From Mortierella alpina (Eukaryota > Mortierellomycota > Mortierellomycetes > Mortierellales > Mortierellaceae), in contig JANATF010000001.1 in assembly GCA_029449245.1 (NCBI GenBank), positions 3,472,001 through 3,536,000 of the forward strand: 64,000 nt of DNA, in the 5' to 3' direction. Under the pieces are notes generated by a model. The model saw nothing but the letters and a program-made list of their open reading frames with translations. It was not told the DNA's origin and searched no databases. Below, piece by piece: positions 1 through 11,799 of this stretch. Within the stretch, counting starts at the first letter, position 1; each line of letters begins with the position of its first letter. Position numbers and translations under genes: made by a program.

Positions 1-198
1 AATGAAAGCAGTAATAAAAACGATCAACGAGCCATGTCTTTGTTGTATTGTACAGTTGTATTGTGCAGCTCTTTGTCTTTTTCTCTTCTCTGATGGCTAC
101 GAGTAAGTCTACTTTGGCTCTGGCTCTGGTCCTTCAAGGTGAACTGTCAAGTCTCCCGCTCGTTGACGATGACTTTTTTTTCGCTTGCTGTTTCTGTT

Positions 199-534
199 TT
201 AATCGTAGACGTGAATGATTCCGTAGAGCAGAGTCCAGAATAGGATATAACTGAAGAGGCCGCCGAGGACGCCTTCCGTAAAGACATCGAGAGGCTGGCG
301 AAAGTACAGAGCAGGGCTGGCTTTGGTCTTGAGCAAGAAGATCAGTACCGACAGGAAAGCAGAGCCGAGAAAGTAAAAGATGAATCCGGACAGGTTGGTG
401 AGGCCGAGGGTTCCTGCGGCGAGGCCGAGGATGGCAGAGTAGGATGAACGGATGAAGGTCATGGTCTGGGAGTTTTTGGCGATGAACATGTCGACGTACA
501 AGGCGTCGTCTGGGTTGATCTGCTGAGCTGACAT
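199..534 (-). CDS. EMC6: ER membrane protein complex subunit 6 (EMC6)
   Basis: Single-exon, 111-residue protein, the usual EMC6 length. EMC6 is a core membrane subunit of the EMC insertase, which puts tail-anchored and multi-pass proteins into the ER membrane. Seen in the sequence: a short hydrophilic N-terminus (MSAQQINPDD), the family-like stretch SQTMTFIRSSYSAILGLAAG, and three hydrophobic segments at about residues 33-55, 55-72 and 88-110. The start at 534 was chosen because the protein begins there as in the family; the reading frame stays open upstream to 711, but that extension is unlike EMC6. It is divergent from the SAP-motif gene on the plus strand, sharing a roughly 510-bp promoter region. 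Recognition is from the overall pattern, with good confidence. Confidence 0.88.
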   Translation of the reverse strand: MSAQQINPDDALYVDMFIAKNSQTMTFIRSSYSAILGLAAGTLGLTNLSGFIFYFLGSAFLSVLIFLLKTKASPALYFRQPLDVFTEGVLGGLFSYILFWTLLYGIIHVYD

Positions 535-1047
535 GGCGATGATGTGCTTCTTGGCGTGGGCTTTCTGAATAAGGAAAGGGGCAGTGGGTTCTTGGTTCCC
601 TCGGGGCTGAAGACTAAGGAGCTGAGGATGAAGTAGGGGTTGCAATGCCGATATTGAACGCGCTTCTGATCGAGATGTGATGAGGAGTCGAGGATGGATT
701 GTACACAGCACGTACGATGATTCCTGTACATCGCGTGACGAGCGCGTTGGCTTATGCTACAGTAAAGAGTTGGAGCAGGCTGGAGGCAGACCTCTAAGGC
801 TCAGTCTGCAAGAGTATCGGCCGATAGCATATGCATCTGAGTAGCGGCTAATGGCTCCTGGGTCTCTTGAGAGCCCTTGGTCCAAAGTGAAGGGCTGGGG
901 AGCTTTGACGCCTCTTTTACGTTTTTGCGTTTTTGGTGGCAAACCGTGCCTTTCATAAATGAAAGCAAGTGTGACCTGAGCGAGCGGCGACCCTACATTT
1001 TTACTCTCCACTTCTGACTCTTCATCCCGAGCGTGCCCCTCTGAACA
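535..1047. other. Divergent intergenic region between EMC6 and the SAP-motif gene
   Basis: It should hold the promoters of both flanking genes. I see no clear TATA box or other specific site. Short open frames here have no recognisable protein character. Confidence 0.6.
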
Positions 1048-2457
1048 ATGACCAACGCCATCCCCATCACGTCCAAGAAGATCGCGGGCATGGATAGAGC
1101 ACAGCTTCAGGCGGCATGCACAGAACGCGGTCTTGACTCCACGGCAGAGGTAAACCCTTCCTCCCCTGCCCCTTCTACTGAGGCTAAAAACCGGTAAACA
1201 AATGTCGCGTCCGTTAAATCACCACCAGAGTGCTAAATGATCTCCCCTTTCCTTAATTCGGGTAGACTGAGGAACTCAGGCAGCTACTGCAAAATCATCG
1301 CAGCCAGCAAGGAATGATCATCGACAATTCGACCCAGGAATCCATAGAGGTCACTGTCAAGGAGGAAACAGGCGATGGCATACGGGCTATAGAGGGCGAA
1401 CTTCGCATCAAGGAAGAGGTCGTGGAAGAGTCGGCAGTTGCTGCAGACTTGGACAACTCATTCTCGCCAAACATCGAGCAGGCTGATAGCGTCGTCAAGG
1501 AGGAGGAAGGTGTACAGGTGAAGGAGGAGGAGATTACTAAAGCCAGAAATGCAGAGGATGGGTCCATCAAACAGGAAGAAGCTTCGCAGATGGACGTTGA
1601 CACTAAAATCGAGGATACAACCGTACCGGTCATCCAACGAAAGCAGTTTTGGGAGTCCAGAACATCGTCTACACGTTCCACCTTACCCGTGAGCAAAGCG
1701 CGGGTTGCTGGCAGGCTCACGCAGGCTGGATCCAGGAATGAGAGGTATCAAGCGTTGTCAATGGACGGTCTACTATTCAGTGTACTTTGATTTACGGCAT
1801 GTTAACAGCTCAGTCTTCTGTTCTAGCACCCCAAATACTTCAAAGCCTGGGATGCAAAAGAGAGAAAGACCTGCCGAGGACTTGGAGGCAGATACCGACG
1901 TCAAGGAAGAGGTTGATCAGGGCAATTCACTTCCAACACCAGGGACCGTGCGCAATCTGATTGGAAAGTTTGCAGGGTCTGCCATCAGCCCGCCTGGATC
2001 GCCTGTGAACAAGAGGCGAAGGGTGGAGATTTCCAAGAGCTCAAGACCATCAACAACGTCGGCGCCCTCGATTCCAAAGTACAAGAAGGTGATCAAGATC
2101 CCGACTGCCGGGTCAGCCAAAACCAAAAGCACATACGCGATTGGGACGACTCGGGCAACCACAGGAATTAGGCAGTGGAAAACTACAGAGTCGAACGCGC
2201 ACCCTACGGACAGCAAATCAACATCGCCAGCATTGTCATCGTCCACTTCAAGAAGACCAGGTTCCGCTAAAGCAGTGTCCGCGGAGACTATTAACCGCCT
2301 TGCCACTCCCAAGAAGGTCAGCACAGCACCCAGTGCTGTGGTATCAGTGACTAGCTCGTCCTCAAGCACAGTGCCATCAACACCTACGCGGCCAAGAGGG
2401 CCTGTTCTCTCCACAGCTTCACGCGCAGCACAACGTCGTACTCGCGAAAAGAATTGA
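1048..2457 (+). CDS. SAP-motif, disordered nuclear-type protein
   Basis: Three exons (1048-1149, 1266-1744, 1827-2457) give 403 residues. Residues about 10-47 (IAGMDRAQLQAACTERGLD...EELRQLLQNH) fit a SAP motif, a helix-extended-loop-helix that binds DNA and is found in nuclear and chromatin proteins. The rest is low complexity: an acidic, Lys/Glu-rich part with several VKEE-type repeats (about 50-150), then a basic Ser/Thr/Pro-rich tail with NKRRR near the middle, a likely nuclear signal. Introns have normal GT-AG ends and the exon junctions keep the frame. Function is unknown; a chromatin or RNA-processing role is inference from SAP alone. The stop lies only 101 bp before the ATG of the next gene on the same strand. 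Confidence 0.72.
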
Positions 2458-2558
2458 GCAGCGAGAAATATAACAGTCACCACCACCACCATTATCACCA
2501 TATGCTTCCCTTTTTTTTTGTGTGATCCTTTCTCGACCTGACCTGGATTCATTCTACC

Positions 2559-4177
2559 ATGGACTCACAGCAGGCAGCATTCGACCGCTTCAAGGCTGCA
2601 GGAGGCGGGAGTGGAGGTGACAGGAGAGAAGGAAGAGAGATGCGCCACGGGGGAGGCTCAGGAAGCACATTTGATGGACCAAAGCCTGATCTCTATTCCA
2701 TTCACAATGGCACAGTGGTCCGCGTCGAAGGCAGGCTATAGACACCTTGCATACTGTTTCTATATGCAACAACTGGTGTCCACATCGGGTAAATATTGAC
2801 TCCATGCTGATACCTTGATACAGCCTTTGGCGCATTTGTCCAGCTTCCAGGGTACAAGAAACACGGACTTGTGCATAAAACTCAGGCCAGCAAGCATTTC
2901 ACCGAGAATATCGCCGACGTTGTTGCGGTCGGAGACCATGTGTGGGTAATGTGAGCAGATACTGTCACCCGAATCTTTCTTTTCTTTTCTCGTTATGAGG
3001 CAGGACAGGAGATGCTTGCTTACGCAAAGGCCTTGACTCATTACTAATGCTATGCATGGCCTTTTGATAATTTTGATGTATAGGTCAAGGTGACGAGTCT
3101 GCAGGATGACAAGATTGCACTATCTATGAAATATGTCAGCCAGGGCAGTGGCGAAGACCTAGGTGAGTGGATCCGCACAGACCGACCAGAAAAAAATACA
3201 AAGGGCGTATATACAGGATCTACAAGAAGGAATACGCCGGCTTAAATTACATCTATTCGAACAACGCCTCCCATATAGATCCGAACTTGGTGCAGTTGAC
3301 CGGCGCAGAGGACAAGCGGCGAGTGCATGGTGGATTTATGGACAAAGCGCCCATTTCGATCGAGCAAGGCGGCGTGCTTTTGAAGACGACGTGCAAGAAA
3401 TGTGGCGCTGTAGGGCATCTGGCGGCCGAGTGCTTTTCCGGTGGCGAGAAGTTTGAGCTGCTGGGTGATGACGACGATGGAGCGGATGAGCAGGTATCAC
3501 ACTCGGATCGTCCACGGTCCAGCGACAAGAAGAAGAAGAAGGAAAAGGAGAGCAGAGATAAGGACAGAGGCAGGGATAGAGACAGAGGTGGGCGAGATTA
3601 TAAGGAGAAGCGAGAGAGCAAGAATCCCAAAAGGGATAGCAGACGACATGACCGATCACGAAGGTAAGAAGGGCAGAGGTCCTGCCAAGTCAATCGCGCC
3701 AGGATAGAATTCGAGGAAGGGGGTTTCAGTGAGATGACTAACTCTGGTCCTCTACTTGCCCATGAATCCAGTGCCAGTCCAAGGAGACGGACAGAGGAAC
3801 TACGAGGATCCAAAGTGGAAAGTTTAAAAGACGCTTTGGCTGTCATGCGAGCCCACAAGGTGAAAGACCGAACATCATGCTTTAGCACAAAAGGTGTACA
3901 GTACGTGGTGGCATGAAGGGCGCTATTGGTACTAACACTAAAAAAACGTTGGCACATGAATATTTTTAATAAGCAGCATCGTCGATCGAAGCATGGAGAT
4001 AGCGAGGACGAGCGCGAGAGGCGTGAACGCAAAAGGTCTGACCGCATAAGAGCGTCCCGGTCTCGATCGCCTTCCCGCTCCCGGCCATTCTCACGGTCTC
4101 GGTCACGGTCAAGATCGCGGTCTCCTCGGAGCAGCGACCGCCGCCAGGATCACGACAGAGAGCATCGTCGTCGCTAG
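2559..4177 (+). CDS. ZCCHC17/pNO40-like S1-domain and zinc-knuckle protein with RS tail
   Basis: Six-exon model: 2559-2730, 2824-2945, 3084-3162, 3279-3663, 3772-3859, 3977-4177; 348 residues. Order: S1 RNA-binding domain (about 47-118, with AFGAFVQLPGYKKHGLVH), a CCHC zinc knuckle C163-X2-C166-X4-H171-X4-C176, a charged Lys/Arg/Asp linker, and an Arg-Ser repeat tail (RSRSPSRSRP...). This is the plan of ZCCHC17 (pNO40/PS1D), a nucleolar or ribosome-associated RNA-binding factor; the long RS tail suggests a splicing-related nuclear location. The first intron (2731-2823) must begin with GC: the frame closes at 2741 and only a GC donor restores the S1 motif. Exons 5 and 6 are the least certain; they rest on branch sites (actaac) and phase only. 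Confidence 0.78.
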
Positions 4178-5167
4178 GACGTGATAAAGCACACGCCATT
4201 TTCCTGCCTCAAGGGTACCCTGCTTGTCCTGTTGGACCTGCGAGGGATTTTTTTTATCGGTGGCTTTTTCTCTTTTGATCGATCTTTGATACGATATCTA
4301 CGATGACCCCCCCATCGGACCTTTTGTGCACCTCCTCCCCTCGCTCGACTCTTTTGTCTCTTTTCCAGCTCTCTCCTCCTGGTCCCTATCCTATTGTTCT
4401 GGACGCTCACCAGTTTTTTTTTTTTTTTGTTGTTGTTGCCATCCTGCTGTTTGCCACCAAGTCATCCAGTCTGGCCATCCTCCTCTGCGTCTCTTCTTCG
4501 TCCTCCTTCGAGTCTCATCCACCTGCATCTGATCTCGGAGAACTAATCCGAACCTCATTCAAAAAAGTCTAAAGCAAAAAGACGGACTTGATTATTCATT
4601 TTCCGGAAATCTTTTTTTTTTTTCTCTTCAGCTTTTTGTCCACTTCATATCTCTCGGCTGCTCCCTCCCTCTCTCTCGCCTCTTTCCTCTTCTTGTTGGC
4701 CTGTTTGTACGTCCCCCACCCTATATCCGCATCATCAATCATCATACACACACCACTCTCTCTCTCGCTCTCCATCTCTCCATCTCCATCTCTCAATACC
4801 CATCCTCCACTGCAAGACACCGCCGTGGTTCGACCTTCACTCTCCTAGGTAAAAAAGCTCACCGCTCGTGTGTCTGATTCATCGTGGTCATGAGCAAATG
4901 TTCTTTGTGTCCAAGTGCTAGTCCAGCTGACAGTCCATTGTTATTCCATCTCCCGACTTCGCAGTTGTTTGCAGCTGAAGCCGCTTCCATCATCCGCCAT
5001 CCTCAGCTCAAAGTGTGTGCAGTAGACCGCTTCCAGTGCTGTGACACTGTTATCGCCAGACCCCCACAGCCCTCGACCCTATCCTCCTACAACTCTCCTG
5101 CCCTTCTCTTTTGCCTGTCCTTTCCCGCCCCCAGTCGTCTTCACCGTCCACATCCATATCCTCCGTC
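4178..5167. other. Pyrimidine-rich leader/promoter region of the GATA gene
   Basis: About 990 bp without a supported gene. It is rich in C and T, with T runs near 4410-4430 and 4610-4625 and CT-rich stretches near 4660-4800, typical of a fungal promoter and long 5' leader. An upstream frame overlapping the GATA start is listed separately. Confidence 0.55.
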
Positions 5168-5177
5168 ATGTCCTTAG
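4890..5177 (+). promoter_or_regulatory. Possible upstream ORF overlapping the GATA-factor start
   Basis: An ATG at 4890 opens a 95-codon frame that ends at 5177, ten bases past the chosen start at 5168 and in another frame. If it lies in the mature mRNA it would divert ribosomes from the main start. It could instead be untranscribed promoter DNA or removed by an unseen intron. Confidence 0.25.
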
Positions 5178-8100
5178 CAGGGACCGAGCATGTTGCTCCG
5201 AGAACCGGTCAAGGCTGCTTGAGCGCTCTCTCTTCGTCTTCTGTGGATCGCCCACAGCTCTCCACTGGTCCTGAGCCACGGTCAAGCGATGCACGAGTTC
5301 CATCAAAACATGCGCCAAGCATATCGAGCCCTTCAGCGGAATCGCCCTCGACGAGATCTCTTTCTCATACCCCTACCGATAAAGGCGGCTCGATCCCCAC
5401 CTCAAATGCGCTCTCATCCTCCCTGAAATCCAGACTCTCCAACTCAGCTCCACTCTCGTCCTTCTCCTCCAGCAACCCAGCTAGTGTAATATCCCCCAAA
5501 CCCTACGCCGCTCCCCATGGCCACTCATCCGCCGCCACGCCATCTTCAGCAGCACTTTCGGCCGCAACCTCATCCCTTCTTATGCTGTCCTCAGCTGCGG
5601 ACCCAACCACCAGCCATCCCGACGCCTCCGAAGAGGACGCACACATTAAAGCAGAGGATGGGGACGTCACACGACCCACTGATAGACATGACTCTCGAGG
5701 ACCCTCGCCTGTGGATCATGACACATCAGCGCACCATGGCCATGATGGAGCCTCTGATCAAGCAGAGCCAGGAGTTCGTCCGCAAAACCGGCATCGTGAT
5801 GGAAATGATATGCCGCCCGACCGGCAACACGAATCTTCACAACACCTGAGCGATCGAGACACAGCCATGACTGATGTGTCCATGGGAGCCGCTTCAAAAT
5901 GCACCACCGACCCGCCGACTGCCACTGGGAAGAAGCGATTGGCCTCTCCAAACTCGGCCACCTCGTCAAGACGAGAGCCGTCCATGGCAAGCGGTTCTTC
6001 GATGACGCCATCCCCTCGACTTCCGCCTCAGAATTCACACAACCCTGCCGGATCTAGCTCACCTCGGCCGCGAAAGAACTCTGTCAGCAGCACCAAGAAG
6101 GAACATAAAGTGGGCGTGACAGCAACCAGCTGTGCTAACTGTGGCACCACAACCACTCCGTTGTGGAGGCGTGCCAGTAACGGACAGACGATCTGCAACG
6201 CATGTGGTAAGTCTCCGAAATCGACGACGGTGTGCATTTGACAAGCATAAAAAGAGGAGTAAAAAAAAGGAAGGGGGTTATGACTGAAGGTTGTCTAGAC
6301 TGGTGATGGGCCTCACGCACCAAGACTAAAAAAGAGTTAGCCGACTGGCTCAAATTATACAATAACACATCTAACCCTGTCTACATCTTATCCTCCAGGT
6401 CTCTATTTCAAAGCCAGAAACTTGACTCGGCCGCCGTGGCTCAAACGGAACATGGGGCCTAAAAAGGGCGAGACAGCTAGCGAGGAGGTGGATGAACTGC
6501 AGGAGCGCAACGGTCCCGCGGGTTCAGGCGTCGAAGGGCAGTCGTCCTCAACATCCAGTACCACAGGAAAGGCAGTTGAGGGTGAGGACAAGAATAACGA
6601 CAGTGAGTGTGCAGGGTCCTGTCCCGGCGATGGCAACTGCAACGGCGCCGGAGGGGCCGAGTCTTGCGCGGGATGCCCATCTTTCAACCAGCACCAAGCC
6701 AATCGTCAACATCTGGTTTGCGCCAATTGTCGTACGACGACAACGCCCCTTTGGCGTCGCGATAGTGGAGGCAATACTATCTGCAACGCATGTGGGCTCT
6801 ATTTTAAGCTCCACAATGTCCATCGCCCTGTGACGATGAAGAGAGCCGTTATCAAGAGAAGGAAGCGTGTCAACCTGCTGGCCAGCTCACCCCCACCTGA
6901 ATCCCAGCCTGGCTCCCAGCCCTCTACACAGCAGCAGCAGGATGAACAAAAGAGCCAGCAGAAGGAGCAGCAGCAGCAGCAAGCCCGGATGCAAATGCAG
7001 TCAAAGTTCAAGTCCCAACAGTCGAAGCAGGCGCAGGCGACGGATAAATCGGCACAACCAACAGCATCCGATTTGGAACCAAGTGACAACGATGCTCAAG
7101 CAGAGAAGCAGACCCGTGCCCCTACCAAGCGCAGGAAGGTGCAAGGTGCTAATGGAACTCGCGTACCTGCCATTGAGGACTTCATCCTGCCCAAGAGATC
7201 GGCCAATGGGCAGACGGAGTGGCTCCCTCGCGAGTCGGCTGCGCCAGAGCCCCGCCGCAGCGTATCGCCCATCGAGAACATTGGGAATGGAGGCCACGTT
7301 GACTGCGGGCGTGAGAGGAAGGAGTATGAGAAGCACCGGTACGGCCCCTACTCCTCACAGGACCAGGGCTCCCCATACTCGCAGCGGCCATCTAGAAACT
7401 ACGACTCGCATGGACCGCCCCGCGATCGCCCCTCGCAGCCACCGCCACTGGACCCGTCCCAGCAGTCGCATCGCTACCACCACCTCGAACATGAGCAGTA
7501 TCCCTCGCACCAGGCCATGTCCATGTCCCGCTACACACATCTCCCACCCCCACCCCCTCGCGGCGAGCCAAAGACGTCTGCACAGCCCTCCCAGTCCGCG
7601 CACCACGCGCACCAGCATCCGCACGCACACCCACAGCATCCGTCGCATCATCATCAGCATTCTCAGCATCACTCACAGGAACACCATCCCCATGGCATCA
7701 CTATGCAGGGATATCAAGGATCGCAGTCGCACAGGGCGATGGATGTGGACGATAACATGCATCCCTCCCAGTATTCGTCCTCGTCTGGATGGAACCAGCG
7801 CCTTCCTGGATACGCCACTGTGTCTTCGTCCGCATTCAGCACCCGACTCTCTTCGACCGGCGTGGTCCGTTCTTCAGGACCCGACTCAAGCTCGCCACCG
7901 CTCTACCCCCGTCAAAGCCCGAGCAGCCCCGTCCAGTCGTACTCGCACTACCGCTCATCGGGGTCACAGGGGTCCGATTATCGCCGAGGAGAATCGCCTT
8001 CGCCCTATGGATCAGGATCCTCACAGGCGAGCACCAGCGGCAGCACGTATCACCACTCTTTCTCCTCCATCCTGAATCCCATCCACAGTGGTCCTGGCGA

Positions 8101-8758
8101 CAGCAGTGATCGTGGGGTCGGAAGAAAGGACGGGCCAGCCCACTTGCCACCAATTTCATTGCCCTCGTCCCACCATTCAACCAGCCACCAGCAACCCCTT
8201 CCGAGAGCCTCAGAGATTTTGCATCCACAGCAGTCGCAACAGGAAGCAGGATCCCATCATTCCCACCACCATAGCTACTCTTCGCATCAGCGGCGTCCAG
8301 CTTCTCCTCCTTTGACAGTAAACGGCTCTTCTGCTGCAGCACCGTCAACTCTGGCAAGCACACCGACTACAGTCGCCAACGGCGCTGTTGGCGCAGGACT
8401 GAGAAACTCGGAAGTTCTCCAGCAGACACGCGAGGATCTTCAGCGGGAGGTGTCGCATTTGTCCATGTTACTGGGTCGTGCAGCTGCAGTGCTGAATGGG
8501 CTGGACCAGGCGTTGGTTCCAACTACCAACGGAGCACCAACATCGGTGGCGGAGTCGCAGCATGGTGCGCTTTCTGCACTATCGAGCGATGTCAAAACCA
8601 GCTCTGCGCTTGCTAGTCTGATGGCGCTGAGTGCCTCTGGAGAACGCGGATCAGGAAGCTCGGCTGATGCTCAAGCTTACTCGAACGGTTCAACCTCGGG
8701 CAGACATGAAGACGTACATATGCATTCGCAGGCCTATCCCCCACCTCGACGCGACTGA
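5168..8758 (+). CDS. SREA/URBS1/Fep1-type iron-responsive GATA transcription factor
   Basis: Two exons (5168-6206, 6399-8758) give 1132 residues. It has two GATA zinc fingers, both C-X2-C-X17-C-X2-C: finger 1 at C322/C325/C343/C346 and finger 2 at C454/C457/C475/C478. Between them lies C421-X5-C427-X8-C436-X2-C439, the hallmark cysteine-rich region of the fungal iron repressors SREA, SRE, URBS1 and Fep1, in which iron loading allows repression of siderophore and iron-uptake genes. The single intron splits finger 1 after CNACG. A basic tail follows finger 2, then a very long His/Gln/Ser/Pro-rich region and, near 1030-1065, a helical segment ([22 protein letters not shown]) like the C-terminal coiled coil of this family. 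Repressor function is inferred from family; target genes are not in this window as far as I can see. Confidence 0.9.
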
Positions 8759-8783
8759 AGAGCCGAAAATGACACATAGCTTT

Positions 8784-8804
8784 CCCCCCCCCCCCCCCCC
8801 CCCC
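8784..8804. repeat. Homopolymer run of 21 C
   Basis: An uninterrupted C21 tract 26 bp after the GATA-factor stop, between two convergent genes, followed by a T-rich stretch. Length is probably variable between isolates and prone to sequencing error. Confidence 0.9.
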
Positions 8805-8909
8805 TTCTATTTTTTTTGTACCTTTTGCATCCATACCGTAATGTTCATAAACCAAATACCAAGCAAAATTTGCTTTTGCTAGCTCTTCTATTTTTCCAAA
8901 TTTCCGTCT

Positions 8910-11799
8910 TTATACTGCTGTTCCGGTGCGAGGGATGTCTGCTTCACTGCTGGTAGGGTGTTGACTGCTGCCGTCCATCACGATCCCAGAGTTATCTATG
9001 TTGATATTACTTCCGTTTTGCATGCCTGACCCGTAGAATCCCAGGCCGCGTTTCTCGATGTAGGAACGGGCGGCTCCTAATCGAATCTTGCCCGTGTCAA
9101 TCATATGCGCTGTAACCTCGTCGACAGAAGCTGGAGGAGTACCAGCAGAGATGGCTATGTTGCGAGCATGCAGGGCCATGTGGCCTCGTTGAATACCCTC
9201 AGTGACTAATGCTCGAAGGGCTGCAAAGTTCTGTGCGAGTCCGACCGTGACCATGGCCTGTATAATGAAAGGGAAAGATTGAGTACAAAGACTAAAAAGC
9301 AAGTGTGACCAGAACGCCCTCTAGTAATGTCCCTCCTTCTCTTACCATAGCGAGCTGCTTGGAGTTTGGGTACCGCATGATGCCAAGAGTGAACGCGTGG
9401 ACGGGATTGGTGCTCAAGACGCCGCCTTTGGTGCCGACCATGATGGGCATCTCTAGCTCTCCACAAAAGACCAGTGCATCCTGGCCTTTGAATCCTTGCT
9501 GGAGACGAGTTTCGTCCTCCTCGATCCAGTATCGTGTCAGCGGCTTGTAGGAGTCGCCTCTATGTATTTTGCGATCGTTGGTGTCTGTGTCCTTGGTTGC
9601 CTTTCTTTTGCAGGCGTGACTGGACCGATCCGAATAGGTGCCTGCACCACTGGCCCAGGCATGCGCTCCTGCCTCGATGGCTCTCCAATCCTGACCGGAG
9701 GCTAACGCGACGGCGTCAATTCCGTTCATGATCCCTTTATTGTGGGTTGCGGCGCGATAGGGGTCAAGTTCAGCCCACTCAAAGGCCTCCAGGATCCTGA
9801 CGACGACATCTTTGCCAGGTAAGGACTTGTATCCCATGTGTGAGAAGGGCAGGCGGAAAGTAGACTTTTTTGTGTTGTGTCCAGTGAAATTATGGAGGAG
9901 ATGAAGCCAGTATTAGTTTCAGAGGCGACTACAATTGGGAGAGAAAGAGAGGTGTTTTTTTTTCTATATGTTCATTTTTTACCTTTGCGATCCGATCCAC
10001 GTTCAAGTTGCTCAGGATCCGTACGCCAACACGACCACCGCTCATTTTGGACAGGAAGGGTGCGATGCCCTCTGCGACTGTGTTGGCACAGTTGGCGCCC
10101 ATGGCATCACCAACGTCAATATGCAAGTGCACCACCAGCATCTCTGAACACCCCGATGATGATGATGATGTTGACCTAGAAGGAACACTCTGTGGGGAGA
10201 TGACGCCGTATTTGATAAGCAAATCCTGGCCTTTCAAGGCGTCGCGGTCGTGATGTCTTCGGACACGGTGCAGGGAGACTTTTTGGACGCCACCCCCTCG
10301 TAAGACCATATTGCTGCAGTATTCGTTGGCTTCGTCGCGAATGAGCTTTTCCTGATCCAGCATCTTGGCGACGACGCGATCCATGTTGGTGTCTGGAATG
10401 TCGAGTAGCTGTACTTGGGCGACGATCATGTTACGCTCGGGTGCACAGGCCTGGAAGCCCTGGTATGTGGAGATGGTCTTGGCGGCACTGGAAACGGCGG
10501 CGATGACGGAGGGCTCTTCGATGGCCATGGGGATGACCATGGGCGAGCCATTGATGGTGAAGTTGAACGCCAAGCCCAAAGGAAGTCCCAGTGTTCTAGT
10601 GAATGGAGGTATCGTCAAAATCAGTTTGTCCCCCCTTTGGTCATGATCTGTGTCCTTTCGCATTCCGTGATAACTTTGAAAAATTACCCAATACAGTTCT
10701 CGATCATGTTGTTGGCGATCTGTTCGTCAAGGCCATAGATCGGGAATGGTTTTCCTTCCTGCTCTGTGGCGATGATGGCGTCGAGACGTGCATCGAGTGA
10801 GAGATCGCCCTCCAAGAGGTGTCCGTTCGGGGAGCCAATCATTTTGCGCTGTTCCTCCAAGTTCAAGATCACGGTGGCCTTGCGCTCCCTTTCCAGCTGG
10901 TCCCTGCGCTCCTCCTCTGTCAGATCCTCGTCCGGTTGTCCTTGGGAAAGCTCCAAATCCAGCGCCATGCGATCCTTTTGATCTGCGTCCTGCTCTCGAT
11001 CCTTGTTGTTGTTGCTGTTGTTGTTGGTACTGCTGCTTGACTGTTGCTGTAACGACGATGAGGGATCGGATCGGATCTCACTATTCGCTGCCTGTTTCTC
11101 GTCCTGCTGTTCCTCTGTGTAGTTGAGCAGCGAGGCGTCTTCTACCGGAATCTCTTGCTGTAGAGGACTTGAGGTACGCAAGGAGACGTCGTTGAGATGC
11201 AGCGCGATGGCAGTGTTGTTGTTTTGCAAAAGACTCGCGGAGGTGGTCCTGTACATGGGCTGTACAGGGCGAGGCATGGCCATGGACACATACGAGGAGG
11301 AGGAAGAAGAAGACGAAGAAGATAAGGATGGGGAGGAAGGTGTGGGCAAGAGGAGGGTGGTCATGGCGAGAGGTCGAGGGACAGGCCCGAGGTTTGGGGT
11401 GGATTGTCCAGAGGTTTTGGCAGATGTTTGAGCCGAAGCAAAGGACTCAAGTGAGGTTGGGCGGGTCAGGTGCGGGAAGGCCAGGCCGAGCTGGGTTCGG
11501 CGTTCTTTGATGGTTTTTTTGTAAAATCCAGACCAGTAGGCATGAGAGCGGCTGGCCTGGAACGAAGGGGAGGTTGAGGTTGGGGAGGTGTCGATGGAGA
11601 GGGAGGACACGGCGCTGGGGCTGACTGCCAGTGCAGTGGTGGTAGTGCTAGCGGTAGTGGAGGTAATCATGCTATCCTTTTGGCGCGCTAGAGACTCGCA
11701 TGCGGGAGGACTTGACATGGGTGCTGGAGGCGGGCCCATCGTGCCGTCAGGATGGGACAACTGCTGGCTCGTATGCTGGTGCTGCGAGGTAATGGGCAT
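8910..11799 (-). CDS. Class II (bacterial-type) HMG-CoA reductase with large insertions
   Basis: Four exons (11799-10688, 10595-9983, 9864-9346, 9257-8910) give 863 residues. The core matches the soluble class II enzyme, not the membrane class I enzyme usual in fungi: ENCIGTLGLPLGLAFNF, IEEPSVIAA (Glu397/398), DVGDAMGAN, DPYRAATHNKGIMNG (Lys618), QDWRAIEAGAHA (Asp634) and TEGIQRGHMALHARNIA (His774/778). It should interconvert HMG-CoA and mevalonate with NAD(P)H. No membrane segments are seen. Oddities: an N-terminal S/T-rich extension; an insertion of about 220 low-complexity residues between GFYKKTIKERR (about 91-101) and LDARLDAII (about 334); and a 25-30-residue charged insertion near GTYSDRSS. 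No ATG lies in frame beyond 11799, but an extra upstream exon cannot be excluded. It is convergent with the GATA gene. Confidence 0.87.

Noticed and set aside
3163-3667. Reading straight through 3163-3278 in the ZCCHC17-like gene
   Set aside because: The open frame there is intron; removing 3163-3278 rejoins GEDL to DPNLVQ as in the family.
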